From positions 1-40,386 of the forward strand of contig JAPPGX010000171.1 of the NCBI GenBank assembly GCA_028877265.1: a stretch of 40,386 bases of DNA, in the 5' to 3' direction. Shown here one piece after another: positions 8,570-17,036 of this stretch. The translations under genes were made by a program, and so were the position numbers. Below the pieces are notes generated by a model. It saw only the letters and a program-made list of their open reading frames with translations. It was not told the DNA's origin and did no database searches. The DNA is from Acidobacteriota bacterium (GTDB lineage: Bacteria > Acidobacteriota > Vicinamibacteria > Marinacidobacterales > Marinacidobacteraceae). Position 1 is the stretch's first letter; each line of letters opens with the position of its first letter.

Positions 8570-10420
8570 GTGCGGACTTCCAGTTGTCTGAGCGCCGCGC
8601 TCGCGGTGCTCCTGATCGCCGGTCTGGCGATATCGGCGCCGCCCGTCGCGGCGCCGGTGGCCGACGCGGCGCGGCTCGGTGACCTCGACGCGGTCCGGGC
8701 CCTGCTCGCCGCCGGCGAGGACGCGAACGCCGCCCACGGAGACGGCATGTCGGCGCTCCACTGGGCCGCCGAGCGCGGCGACACCGCGCTCGTCGAAACG
8801 CTCCTCCAGGGCGGCGCCACCGTGGACGCGGTGACCCGCATCGGCAGCTACACCCCGCTGCACGTGGCGAGCGCCGCGGGGCAGGCCGAGGTGATGAATC
8901 TGCTGCTCGCGGCCGGTTCCGACGCGACGAGCGCGACCAGCCCGGGTGGAGCGACCCCACTGCACCTTGCGGCCAACGCCGGCAGCGTCGACGCGATCGC
9001 CGCGTTGATCGACCATGGCGCCGAGGTGGATGTCCGGGAAGCAACCTGGGGCCAGACCCCGCTCATCTTTGCGGCGGCGCGCAACCGCGTGGATGCGATC
9101 CGGGCGCTGCTCGAGCGCGGCGCGGACCCGAACGCCGCGTCGAACGTTGTGGACCTCATCTCCGACTACGAGCTGGCCGAAGCGGCGAAGAAGCGGCAGG
9201 AGGCAGTGCTCGAAGCCTTCACCGGCGGGGAAGGCGATCCGACCTCGCCCCAGACGCAGACCGCCGTGCTCGCGGCTCGCGAGCTCTACCTCTCCGGGGA
9301 AGTCCCCGAGAAGAAGGGCGAGGACAACGATCCGTTCGCCCGCTTCCGCCGGCCGCAACTCAAGGCCAAGGGCGGGTTGACGCCGCTGCTGCACGCGGCC
9401 CGGCAGGGATTTCACGAGGCCGCGACCGCGCTCCTCGAGGGCGATGCCGACGTCAATCGGGTGTCCACCGCCGACGGCACCAGCCCGCTGCTGATGGCGG
9501 CGATCAACGGGCAGTTCGACCTGGCCATGGTGCTTATCGAGCGAGGGGCCGATCCCAACGTCGCGGCGACGGAAAACGGCGTTACCCCGCTTTGGGGGGC
9601 GGTCAACGCCGAATGGCAACCCCGGACCCGCTACCCGCAGCCGCAGGAACATGACCGGCAGGAGACGACCTACCTGGATCTCATGCGGGCGCTCCTCGAG
9701 GCCGGCGCCGACCCGAACGCCCGGATCACGAAGCACCCCTGGTACATGGTCTACAGCGGCTGCGGCAACTCGAACTGCGGCCTCGTGAACACGGAGGGCG
9801 CGACCGCCTTCTGGCGGGCCGCCTATGCCACCGACATCCCGGCGATGCGCCTGCTGGGCGAGTACGGCGCCGATCCCAACATCCCCACCAAGGCGCCGGA
9901 ACCACGGCGGCGGCGGGGCGGCACCACGGCGGACAACAGTGAGAAGAACAGTTCCCTCTCGGCGTTGCCAGCCGCGCCCGGGCTCTGGATCCCGACCGAC
10001 CTGACCTCCATGGGTCCCGACCCGTCCGGGCTTCCTCCCTACAAGGCCGGCGGGCCGGGTGTGTATCCGATCCACGCCGCTTCCGGGGTGGGCTACGGCG
10101 AGGGCTTCGCCGGGAATGCCCACCGGCACTCGGACTCCTGGCTCGAGGCCGTCCAGTACCTGATCGAGCTGGGCGCCGAAGTGAACGAGCGGGACCACAA
10201 CGGCTACAACGCCATCCACCACGCGGCCGCGCGGGGTGACGACGACATGATCCTCTTCCTGGTGGAGCACGGCGGCGACGTCACCGCGGTGAGCCGGCGG
10301 GGCCAGACGACGGCCGACATGGCCAACGGCCCGGTCCAGCGGGTATCGCCGATTCCCGAGACCGTGGCGCTGCTGGAGAGCCTGGGCTCGAAGAACAATC
10401 ACAACTGCGTTTCGTGTTGA
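8570..10420 (+). CDS. Exported ankyrin-repeat protein with cysteine pairs
   Basis: A 616-residue protein beginning at GTG 8570 behind a strong AAAGGAGA ribosome binding site. A signal peptide (LSAALAVLLIAGLAISAPPVAA) is followed by about nine ankyrin repeats with clear cores such as GMSALHWAAERGDTALVETLL, SYTPLHVASAAGQAEVMNLLL and GYNAIHHAAARGDDDMILFLV. The repeats are interrupted by a charged insert (about residues 200-265) and by a proline/arginine-rich linker (PEPRRRRGG). Two cysteine pairs stand out: CGNSNC in the middle and CVSC as the very last residues. Ankyrin repeats bind proteins, so a scaffold for the two preceding gene products outside the membrane is a reasonable inference. Its stop overlaps the start of the next gene. 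Confidence 0.85.
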   Translation: MRTSSCLSAALAVLLIAGLAISAPPVAAPVADAARLGDLDAVRALLAAGEDANAAHGDGMSALHWAAERGDTALVETLLQGGATVDAVTRIGSYTPLHVASAAGQAEVMNLLLAAGSDATSATSPGGATPLHLAANAGSVDAIAALIDHGAEVDVREATWGQTPLIFAAARNRVDAIRALLERGADPNAASNVVDLISDYELAEAAKKRQEAVLEAFTGGEGDPTSPQTQTAVLAARELYLSGEVPEKKGEDNDPFARFRRPQLKAKGGLTPLLHAARQGFHEAATALLEGDADVNRVSTADGTSPLLMAAINGQFDLAMVLIERGADPNVAATENGVTPLWGAVNAEWQPRTRYPQPQEHDRQETTYLDLMRALLEAGADPNARITKHPWYMVYSGCGNSNCGLVNTEGATAFWRAAYATDIPAMRLLGEYGADPNIPTKAPEPRRRRGGTTADNSEKNSSLSALPAAPGLWIPTDLTSMGPDPSGLPPYKAGGPGVYPIHAASGVGYGEGFAGNAHRHSDSWLEAVQYLIELGAEVNERDHNGYNAIHHAAARGDDDMILFLVEHGGDVTAVSRRGQTTADMANGPVQRVSPIPETVALLESLGSKNNHNCVSC

Positions 10421-11184
10421 GCCTGCTCGAGGCATGGCGTTCGGCGCCGGCCGCACTACTGCTGGCCGGCGCCCTTCCGGCGGCGGTTGCGGCGCAGGAT
10501 GCGCCGGAAACGACGCCCTGGATGGCAATGTCCCTCGTCGGGGTGGATCCGGGCCAGGTGGACGAGTTCCTGGCGGCGCAGCGCGAGCTGGCGGCGCTCG
10601 AGCAGAAGGCCGGCGTTCCCTGGCGGAGCGTCAGCCGCACTGCCGTATTCGGGGATACCTACCGGTTCGTCATCGTGACGCCGCTGGCCCAGTTCGCGGG
10701 GCTGGATCGGCCGGCGCGTCCCGATCCGGCCCGGGTGTCCGTCGAGAGGCGCATCCGGAGCACCGTGACCAGCCGCCAGACCTTCGCGCTCCGGACGACG
10801 CCCGACATCGACAACCCGCTCCCCGACGGCCGGGATCCGGCCCTGATGCTCGTTCAGTTGATCTCCGTGGTTCCCGGCCGCGAACGCGACTACATCCAGG
10901 TCATGGCCGAAGAAGTGCTGCCGCACTTCAAGGAGGCGAACATGCACCACTCCTCGGGCGCCCTGACGCTCGGGGGTGACAGCGGTTACGTCCACTTCTT
11001 CCATCTGGGCAACTTCGCGGCGCTGGACCAGGGCTCACCCATGGCCCGCGCCCTCGGCCCCGCAGGCGCGCTGGAGGTCACCGCGAAGCTCGCGGGCGTA
11101 CTGGCACGGACGGAGCAGTGGGTCGTCCGCCACTTGCCGGACCTGAGCTTCCGGCAGGAAGCGGAAGCCGAAGGCGAGAACTGA
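10414..11184 (+). CDS. Exported protein of unknown family
   Basis: A 256-residue protein I do not recognise. A hydrophobic leader ([18 protein letters not shown]) predicts export. The mature part appears to hold two similar halves: [25 protein letters not shown] and [26 protein letters not shown]. That pattern recalls paired dimeric alpha-beta barrel (NIPSNAP/ABM-like) domains; this is a weak resemblance. The start is GTG 10414 or TTG 10417; both overlap the ankyrin stop TGA (10418-10420), so translation is probably coupled. It is the last gene of the exported cassette; a double-hairpin repeat follows 6 bases after its stop. Confidence 0.7.
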   Translation: MLSLLEAWRSAPAALLLAGALPAAVAAQDAPETTPWMAMSLVGVDPGQVDEFLAAQRELAALEQKAGVPWRSVSRTAVFGDTYRFVIVTPLAQFAGLDRPARPDPARVSVERRIRSTVTSRQTFALRTTPDIDNPLPDGRDPALMLVQLISVVPGRERDYIQVMAEEVLPHFKEANMHHSSGALTLGGDSGYVHFFHLGNFAALDQGSPMARALGPAGALEVTAKLAGVLARTEQWVVRHLPDLSFRQEAEAEGEN

Positions 11185-11190
11185 GCGGCG

Positions 11191-11223
11191 ATGCCGGCCT
11201 GCAGGCCGGCGCTCCCCGCGGGG
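11191..11223. repeat. Double-hairpin repeat, copy 2 (variant)
   Basis: A perfect 18-base palindrome GCCGGCCTGCAGGCCGGC (11193-11210) is followed by the palindrome CCCCGCGGGG (11214-11223). The two-stem plan matches copies at 92-134 and 26273-26313, though the second stem differs. It lies 6 bases after the cassette's last stop and just before the clpX promoter-like box, so it could end cassette transcription, but there is no T run. Confidence 0.55.
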
Positions 11224-11224
11224 C

Positions 11225-11230
11225 TACAAT
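11225..11230 (+). promoter_or_regulatory. -10-like box before clpX
   Basis: TACAAT ends 9 bases before the GTG start of clpX and no Shine-Dalgarno lies between them. The same 9-base spacing occurs at lspA and uppS. With initiation about 7 bases downstream of the box the transcript would be nearly leaderless. Confidence 0.4.
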
Positions 11231-11239
11231 GGCCTCCGC

Positions 11240-12514
11240 GTGCCTGGGAAGGGAAAGAGCCGGAACGGCGGCCCCGCCGACAGCCTGAGTTGCTCGTTCT
11301 GCAACAAGCAGCAGGGCTCGGTCGGCAAGCTCATCGCCGGACCCGACCGCATCTTCATCTGCGACGAGTGCGTGGCGATCTGCAACGACATCATCGCGGA
11401 CAAGGGCAAGGCGTCGGCGCCGGGGCCGGACAGCAAGCACAACCTCACGCCGAACGAGATCAAGAGCCGGCTCGACGAGTACGTGATCGGCCAGGAGGAG
11501 GCGAAGAAGAAGCTCGCGGTCGCCGTCTACAACCACTACAAGCGGATACGGCTCACCCGGAACACCGCGCAGAAGCCGGAATCCGTGGAACTGAGCAAGA
11601 GCAACGTGCTGCTGCTCGGAGAGACCGGCACCGGCAAGACGCTGCTTGCGCAGACACTCGCCCGCATCCTCGAGGTGCCGTTCACGATCGTGGACGCCAC
11701 CACGCTCACCGAAGCGGGATACGTCGGTGAGGATGTGGAGAACATCATCCTGAAGCTGCTCCAGGCGGCGGACGGAGACATCGCGCGCGCCCAGGAGGGC
11801 ATCATCTATGTGGATGAGATCGACAAGGTCTGCCGCAAGGACGAAAACCCCTCGATCACCCGCGACGTTTCCGGAGAGGGCGTTCAGCAGGCTCTGCTGA
11901 AGATCGTCGAGGGCACGCTCGCCAGCGTTCCTCCGCAGGGCGGACGGAAGCATCCGCACCAGGAGTTCCACCAGGTGGACACGACCAACATCCTGTTCAT
12001 CTGCGGCGGCGCCTTTGTCGGTCTGGAGTCGATCATCGAGCGCCGCGTCGGGACCAAGGCGCTCGGTTTCGCCGCCGACGTGCCGGAGAGCGCCAAGGCG
12101 CGCCGGGAGGCCACCCTCGACCAGCAACAGCCGACCGATCTGATCCGCTATGGATTGATCCCGGAATTCGTCGGCCGGCTGCCGGTTGTCGCCACCCTCC
12201 ACAGTCTCGGCGAGCGGGAACTGATCCGGATCATGACCGAGCCCAGGAACGCCATCGTGAAGCAGTACCAGACGCTGCTCAGCGACGAAGGCGTCGAGCT
12301 GACCTTCACCGCCGAAGCGCTGGACGCCGTTGCGGCCCAGGCCTCCAGGCGCGACCTCGGCGCGCGGGGCCTCAGAATGATCATCGAGAACCTGATGCTG
12401 GATCTCATGTATGACCTTCCCTCCCGGAAACAGGTGCGCGAGGTCGTGATTACCAGGGAGTTCGTCACCGGACAGGCCGATCCGGTAACCGTTCTTTCCC
12501 AAAAGGCCGGCTAA
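11240..12514 (+). CDS. clpX: ATP-dependent Clp protease ATP-binding subunit ClpX
   Basis: ClpX is the AAA+ unfoldase that delivers substrates to ClpP. The 424-residue protein carries the N-terminal zinc-binding domain (C18, C21, C41, C44), Walker A GETGTGKT at about 127-134, the pore loop GYVGED, Walker [10 protein letters not shown] and the sensor region [12 protein letters not shown]. The IGF-type loop that docks on ClpP is expected before [11 protein letters not shown] did not locate a convincing copy of it. The start is GTG 11240 with a -10-like TACAAT immediately upstream, so expression is probably independent of tig-clpP. Two tandem hairpins overlap and follow its stop. Confidence 0.96.
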   Translation: MPGKGKSRNGGPADSLSCSFCNKQQGSVGKLIAGPDRIFICDECVAICNDIIADKGKASAPGPDSKHNLTPNEIKSRLDEYVIGQEEAKKKLAVAVYNHYKRIRLTRNTAQKPESVELSKSNVLLLGETGTGKTLLAQTLARILEVPFTIVDATTLTEAGYVGEDVENIILKLLQAADGDIARAQEGIIYVDEIDKVCRKDENPSITRDVSGEGVQQALLKIVEGTLASVPPQGGRKHPHQEFHQVDTTNILFICGGAFVGLESIIERRVGTKALGFAADVPESAKARREATLDQQQPTDLIRYGLIPEFVGRLPVVATLHSLGERELIRIMTEPRNAIVKQYQTLLSDEGVELTFTAEALDAVAAQASRRDLGARGLRMIIENLMLDLMYDLPSRKQVREVVITREFVTGQADPVTVLSQKAG

Positions 12515-12541
12515 GTCCGGCCTCGGGTCCATCAGGACCCG
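12504..12541 (+). terminator. Tandem hairpins at the clpX/engB junction
   Basis: AGGCCGG/CCGGCCT (12504-12510 with 12517-12523) overlaps the clpX stop codon, and CGGGTCC/GGACCCG (12524-12530 with 12535-12541) follows with no gap. There is no T tract, so this is not a classical intrinsic terminator. It may reduce read-through, mark an RNA processing site or protect the clpX mRNA end. Confidence 0.35.
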
Positions 12542-12558
12542 GCTTGCCACTTTCACCC

Positions 12559-13188
12559 ATGCCAAAAGCGCCCCGCGACCGCGCCCTGTTCGTGACCAGC
12601 GCCGTCACCAGAGCGGGTTTTCCGGCCACTGTCCTGCCCGAGGTGGCGTTCGTGGGCAGGTCGAACGTGGGAAAGTCCAGTCTTCTCAACCGGCTGGCGG
12701 GCCAGCGAGGCCTGGCCCACGTTTCCCGGACGCCCGGCCGGACGCGCATGGTCAACTTCTTCGAGGTTCCCGGACGCTACCGGCTCGTGGATCTTCCCGG
12801 TTACGGCTACGCCCGGGCGCCGGAGGCGCTCCGCCGAGGGTGGGAGGACCTGGTGCTTGGCTATCTGACGGGTCGGGAGAGTCTCGTGCTGAACCTGTTG
12901 CTGGTCGATGCGCGGCGCGATCCGCTCGCGAACGACCTGAAGGCACTGGAACTGCTCAGCTCAAGCGGACGGCCGGTCGCCGTGGTGGCGACCAAGATGG
13001 ACAAGCTCAAGAGTTCCCAGGCCGCATTGAGGCTGCGGCAGCTTTCGCAGGCATTCGGCAGTGAGGGAGAAGTTCCGGTGATTCCCTGCTCGACGCTGGC
13101 CAGCGGCAAACGGCCGCGCGATCCCGGCCGGGAAGGGGTCGGCAAGGTTCGCCAATTGATCGCCGAAAGGGTGGAAGCATGGCGCTGA
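12559..13188 (+). CDS. engB: Ribosome biogenesis GTPase EngB/YsxC
   Basis: This family of small GTPases assists large-subunit assembly. Motifs in order are G1 GRSNVGKSSLLN, G2 region SRTPGRTRMVNFF, G3 DLPGYGYA, G4 (canonically TKxD) in VVATKMDKLK, and a C-terminal G5-like region PVIPCSTLASGKR. I chose ATG 12559 (209 residues) over TTG 12544; neither has a strong ribosome binding site. The stop overlaps the rho start by 10 bases (ATG at 13179), so the two are translationally linked. Confidence 0.93.
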   Translation: MPKAPRDRALFVTSAVTRAGFPATVLPEVAFVGRSNVGKSSLLNRLAGQRGLAHVSRTPGRTRMVNFFEVPGRYRLVDLPGYGYARAPEALRRGWEDLVLGYLTGRESLVLNLLLVDARRDPLANDLKALELLSSSGRPVAVVATKMDKLKSSQAALRLRQLSQAFGSEGEVPVIPCSTLASGKRPRDPGREGVGKVRQLIAERVEAWR

Positions 13189-14540
13189 GTTCCGGCGCCG
13201 GGACGATCCGGCGCCGTTCCCGCAAGGTGTTCCGGGCCGGTCCCCGGGTCCTCGAAAAGGCGCCGCCCCCGTCCGGGCCAGTGCTCTACACCGGGGAACT
13301 CGCCCGCATGAGCCCCCTGGATCTGCAGCAGGTCGCAGCGGACCTGGGGATCGACACCCCCGACGCGCTGACCCGGCAGGACCTCCTCTACCGGGTGCTC
13401 GGGGCGCACACGAGTCAGGGAGGGCGGGTCGTGGCCCAGGGCACCCTGCACCGTCTGGTGGAGGGGTTCGGATTCCTCCGCTCCCCCATCAATTCCTATC
13501 TTCCCGGCCCCAACGACGTCTACGTCTCGCCCACCCAGATTCGCCGCTTCAACCTCCGGAACGGCGACATGCTGCTCGGCGACATCCGCCGGCCGCGCCG
13601 CGGGGAGCGCTATTTCGGACTGCGCGATCTCGAGATGGTGAACGGCGAAGCGGCCGTGGAGAACCCGGAGCGTCCCGAATTCGAGTCCCTCACGCCCCTC
13701 CACCCGGATCACATGATCCGGCTCGAGAATGACTCGGGAGACCTGGCGGCCCGGGTCGTGGATCTGGTGGCGCCCATCGGGGCCGGCCAGCGCGGTCTCA
13801 TCGTGGCGCCGCCGCGGGCCGGCAAGACCGTTCTGCTGCAGTCGATCGCGAACGGCATCCAGAAGAACCACCCGGACGTCGAGTTGCTGGTACTCCTCGT
13901 GGACGAGCGGCCGGAGGAAGTCTCCGACATGGTCAAGAACGTCCGGGGCGAAATCCTGAGCTCGACATTCGACGAGCGCGGGATCCGCCACATCCAGGTC
14001 GCGGAAGCGGCGCTCGACCGGGCCAGACGCCGCGTCGAGCTGGGCAAGGACGTGGTCATCCTGCTCGACTCCCTGACCCGCCTGGCGCGGGCCTACAACC
14101 ACACCAAGGCCTCCGCGCAGGGCCGGCTGCTCTCCGGAGGTATGGACGCCACCGCCATCCAGTACCCGAAGAAGTTCTTCGGCGCCGCCCGGAACATCGA
14201 AGACGGGGGTTCCCTCACCATCCTGGCCACCGCGCTGGTGGACACCGGCAGCCGGCTCGACGATCTCGTCTACGAGGAGTTCAAGGGCACCGGGAACATG
14301 GAGATCCATCTCGATCAGCGTCTTCTGGAGCAGCGTCTCTTCCCCGCGATCGACCTCCACCAGAGCGGGACGCGGCGGGAGGAACTGCTGCTTTCTCCCG
14401 AAGAACTGCAGCGGATGGTCGTTCTCCGGCGGGTGCTCGCCTCGCTGGACGCGGTGGAAGCGATGGCGCTCGTCATCGAGAAGATGGGTCAGACCGGGTC
14501 GAACGCGGAGTTCCTGCAGGCCATGACGAACTCCGATTGA
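13179..14540 (+). CDS. rho: Transcription termination factor Rho
   Basis: Rho is the hexameric RNA helicase that releases RNA polymerase. The 453-residue protein has a SAP-like Rho N segment ([15 protein letters not shown]), a cold-shock RNA-binding fold ([24 protein letters not shown]), Walker A APPRAGKT at 210-217, Walker [18 protein letters not shown] and the secondary-site loop SGGMDATA. A basic extension of about 30 residues (RRRSRKVF) precedes the N domain. No intrinsic terminators are evident in most intergenic gaps here, which fits a Rho-dependent genome. The gene is coupled to engB. Confidence 0.97.
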   Translation: MALSSGAGTIRRRSRKVFRAGPRVLEKAPPPSGPVLYTGELARMSPLDLQQVAADLGIDTPDALTRQDLLYRVLGAHTSQGGRVVAQGTLHRLVEGFGFLRSPINSYLPGPNDVYVSPTQIRRFNLRNGDMLLGDIRRPRRGERYFGLRDLEMVNGEAAVENPERPEFESLTPLHPDHMIRLENDSGDLAARVVDLVAPIGAGQRGLIVAPPRAGKTVLLQSIANGIQKNHPDVELLVLLVDERPEEVSDMVKNVRGEILSSTFDERGIRHIQVAEAALDRARRRVELGKDVVILLDSLTRLARAYNHTKASAQGRLLSGGMDATAIQYPKKFFGAARNIEDGGSLTILATALVDTGSRLDDLVYEEFKGTGNMEIHLDQRLLEQRLFPAIDLHQSGTRREELLLSPEELQRMVVLRRVLASLDAVEAMALVIEKMGQTGSNAEFLQAMTNSD

Positions 14541-14570
14541 CGCGGCTCCGCCGCACTCTCCCGGAGCCGA

Positions 14571-14579
14571 TGCTAATAT
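14571..14579 (+). promoter_or_regulatory. Extended -10 box before rpmE
   Basis: TGCTAATAT is a near-consensus extended -10 element ending 13 bases before the rpmE ATG. It stands out in the GC-rich surroundings, and no -35 match is evident. Confidence 0.45.
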
Positions 14580-14592
14580 CCGCGCCCCTCAA

Positions 14593-14832
14593 ATGCGCCC
14601 CGACATCCACCCCGAATACGCGGACATCACGGTGACCTGTGCCTGCGGCAACAGTTTCGTGACCCGGTCCACGCGGGGCAGCGATCTGCGGCTTGAGATC
14701 TGTTCCGCCTGCCATCCGTTCTTCACCGGGAAGCACCGGATCGTGGACTCGACCGGACGGGTGGAACGATTCCGCCAGAAGTACGGCGAGGTTCGGTCGC
14801 GGCGGGCGGCGCAGGCGAGCGCCACGCAGTAG
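14593..14832 (+). CDS. rpmE: 50S ribosomal protein L31, zinc-binding type
   Basis: The 79-residue length fits L31. Zinc-ligand cysteines of the C+ form are present: CACG near residue 18 and CSACHPFF. The start [19 protein letters not shown] and the region [17 protein letters not shown] match the family well. No Shine-Dalgarno precedes ATG 14593; an extended -10 box lies 13 bases upstream. C+ L31 can act as a zinc store in bacteria that also have a C- paralogue; none is seen here. It follows rho, a common arrangement. Confidence 0.96.
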   Translation: MRPDIHPEYADITVTCACGNSFVTRSTRGSDLRLEICSACHPFFTGKHRIVDSTGRVERFRQKYGEVRSRRAAQASATQ

Positions 14833-15030
14833 AACCCCTCTCGGACAGAGGTCCGCGGCCGGTCCGGGTTCCGGGTCCCTGTCGCCTGTCCGTTTCGGAC
14901 CACTGCGCAATTCGGTCGGACACCCGACCCGCCCGTGGACCGCTACCATGATGCCCTTGCCCTGCCGGGCGCGGGCCGCAACAGAGGGAGCTCCATTCCC
15001 CCGAAGCACACCGCCAACCGGGAAACCGCC

Positions 15031-16137
15031 ATGACCACCAAGACCGCGACCGCAAACGCCGGCGCGGGAATCGAAACCGCCCTCGCCGCCGCCGAGGAGC
15101 GCTACCGCGAGGTCACGGCGCGGCTCGCAAGCCCCGGCGTTCACGCCGACCCGGCGGAGCTCCGCCGTCTTTCGTCGGCGCACGCCGAGCTGGAGCCGCT
15201 GATGGACGCCGGCGGACGTCATCGGCAACTCGGGGAACGGCTCGCGGAAGCGATCGAAATGGAGAGCGACCCGGACCCCGAAGTGGCGGAGCTGGCGGCC
15301 GAGGAAGCCGCCGAGATGCGCGCCGAACTCGAACTGGTCACCGACGAGATCCGGCGCCGGTTGATCCCCAGGGATCCGAACGACGACCGCAACGTGCTGC
15401 TCGAGGTGAGGGCCGGGACCGGCGGTGAGGAAGCGGCTCTCTTCGCCCGCGAGGTCTTTCGGATGTACGAGCAGTACGCGCGGTCCAACGGGTTCCGGGT
15501 GGACGTGGTCTCCAGCCAGGAATCCCCGGTCGGGGGCATCAAGGAAATCGTCTCGGTGATCGAGGGCAAGGGCGCCTTCAACCGGCTGAAGTTCGAGAGC
15601 GGGGTGCACCGCGTGCAGCGGGTGCCGGCGACCGAGGCGTCCGGGCGCATCCACACCTCCGCGGTCACGGTGGCCGTGCTCCCGGAGGCCGAGGACGTCG
15701 AGATCCAGATCGACCCCAAGGATCTGCGCGTGGACACGTTCTGTTCCTCGGGCCCCGGCGGCCAGAGCGTGAACACCACCTATTCGGCGGTGCGCATCAC
15801 CCACCTTCCCTCCGGGCTGGTGGTGAGCTGCCAGGACGAGAAATCGCAGATCAAGAACAAGGCGAAGGCTCTGCGCGTGCTGAAATCCCGACTCCTCGAA
15901 CTGGCCCGGCAGGAGCAGCAGGCGCAGGTGGCCGAGGCGCGGCGCGGACAGGTGGGCCGCGGCGACCGCAGCGAGAAGATCCGGACCTACAACTTCAAGG
16001 AGAACCGGATCACCGACCACCGGATCGCGCTCACTTTGCACTCCCTCCCGAACGTCCTGGGGGGCGAGCTCGATCCGCTGATCGAGCCGCTCCACGCCCA
16101 GGAGCAGTCGGAGCGCCTGAAGGCCCTCAACCTCTGA
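15031..16137 (+). CDS. prfA: Peptide chain release factor 1
   Basis: RF1 recognises UAA and UAG and triggers peptide release. The 368-residue protein (from ATG 15031, behind CCGGGAAACCGCC) carries the codon-recognition tripeptide PAT in QRVPATEASGRIHTSA and the catalytic GGQ at 243-245 in SSGPGGQSVNTTYSAVRITH. A longer in-frame start at GTG 14935 would add 32 residues not typical of the family. The 198-base gap after rpmE contains only a weak CCTCT/AGAGG hairpin and a TACCAT box (about 14943). prmC, which methylates the GGQ glutamine, follows immediately, the standard pairing. Confidence 0.97.
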   Translation: MTTKTATANAGAGIETALAAAEERYREVTARLASPGVHADPAELRRLSSAHAELEPLMDAGGRHRQLGERLAEAIEMESDPDPEVAELAAEEAAEMRAELELVTDEIRRRLIPRDPNDDRNVLLEVRAGTGGEEAALFAREVFRMYEQYARSNGFRVDVVSSQESPVGGIKEIVSVIEGKGAFNRLKFESGVHRVQRVPATEASGRIHTSAVTVAVLPEAEDVEIQIDPKDLRVDTFCSSGPGGQSVNTTYSAVRITHLPSGLVVSCQDEKSQIKNKAKALRVLKSRLLELARQEQQAQVAEARRGQVGRGDRSEKIRTYNFKENRITDHRIALTLHSLPNVLGGELDPLIEPLHAQEQSERLKALNL

Positions 16138-17036
16138 GCGAACCGACGGTCCAGGCCGCGCTCCGTCACGGTGCGGAGCGGCTCGCCGCCGCCGGCGTAG
16201 CGTCGCCGGAGTTCGACGCCGGCCTCCTGCTGCGGGCCGTCGCCCGGTGGTCCGCAGCCGAACTGATCGCGCGGGCCGGAGACCGGCTCGCTCCCGCGAT
16301 GCGGGACTCGTTCGACGCCCTGATCGCCGAACGGGCGACCCGGCGGCCGCTCCAGCACCTGGTGGGCACAGTCGAGTTCTTCGGCCTGACTCTCGCAGTC
16401 GGTCCGCAGGCGCTCATTCCCCGCCCCGAGACCGAGACCCTCGTGGAAACCGCGCTGGCACGGTTTCCGGAGACCAGCCCGGTTCCGCCCCGCATCGCCG
16501 ATGTGGGTTGCGGATCCGGGGCTATCGCACTGGCGCTCGCGTCCCGGTTGCCGGCGGCCTGCGTCATCGCCATCGACAACGCTCCCGGAGCGCTCGGGCT
16601 GGCCGCCGCCAATATCCGCAGATGCAACCTGGGATCCCGGGTCCGGCTGGTGCGCGGTGATCTGCTGGCGCACTTCGACGCCGGCACGCTGGATGGTGTG
16701 GTCGCCAACCTGCCCTACATCCCGGACGCCGAGATCGACCGGCTCGAACCCGAGGTGCGGGACCACGAGCCCCGGGATGCCCTCGCCGGGGGGCCGGACG
16801 GCCTGGACCCGCTTCGCCGGCTGGCGCCCATGGCGGCACGGGCCGTCCTCCCCGGCGGCCGCGTTCTGGTCGAGATCGGAGCCGGCCAACGGGGCGCCGC
16901 GGCCGGAATCCTGATGGAGGCCGGATTCGATCCGGTGGAGTCCATTCCCGACCTGCAGAGCATTCCCCGGGTGCTGGCCGCCTCGCTTCCGGCGCAAGCG
17001 GATCGGCCGCGGGAAGCGGATAGGATCGAACCGTGA
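16134..17036 (+). CDS. prmC: Release factor glutamine methyltransferase PrmC/HemK
   Basis: PrmC methylates the glutamine of the release-factor GGQ motif using S-adenosylmethionine. The N-terminal helical domain begins TVQAALRHGAERLAAAGV right after the prfA stop. The SAM site is DVGCGSGAIALALA. The active-site tetrapeptide is NLPY (VANLPYIPD), where most PrmC proteins have NPPY. The first ATG in frame (16299) would delete the N-terminal domain, and no GTG or TTG lies upstream of it, so I place the start at CTG 16134, overlapping the prfA TGA as CTGA. The stop overlaps the symporter GTG as GTGA. Confidence 0.9.
   Translation: MSEPTVQAALRHGAERLAAAGVASPEFDAGLLLRAVARWSAAELIARAGDRLAPAMRDSFDALIAERATRRPLQHLVGTVEFFGLTLAVGPQALIPRPETETLVETALARFPETSPVPPRIADVGCGSGAIALALASRLPAACVIAIDNAPGALGLAAANIRRCNLGSRVRLVRGDLLAHFDAGTLDGVVANLPYIPDAEIDRLEPEVRDHEPRDALAGGPDGLDPLRRLAPMAARAVLPGGRVLVEIGAGQRGAAAGILMEAGFDPVESIPDLQSIPRVLAASLPAQADRPREADRIEP
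17021..17026 (+). promoter_or_regulatory. -10-like box before the symporter gene
   Basis: TAGGAT ends 6 bases before GTG 17033, which would put a transcription start at the start codon itself. It lies inside the end of prmC, giving the symporter gene a possible leaderless promoter of its own. Confidence 0.3.
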
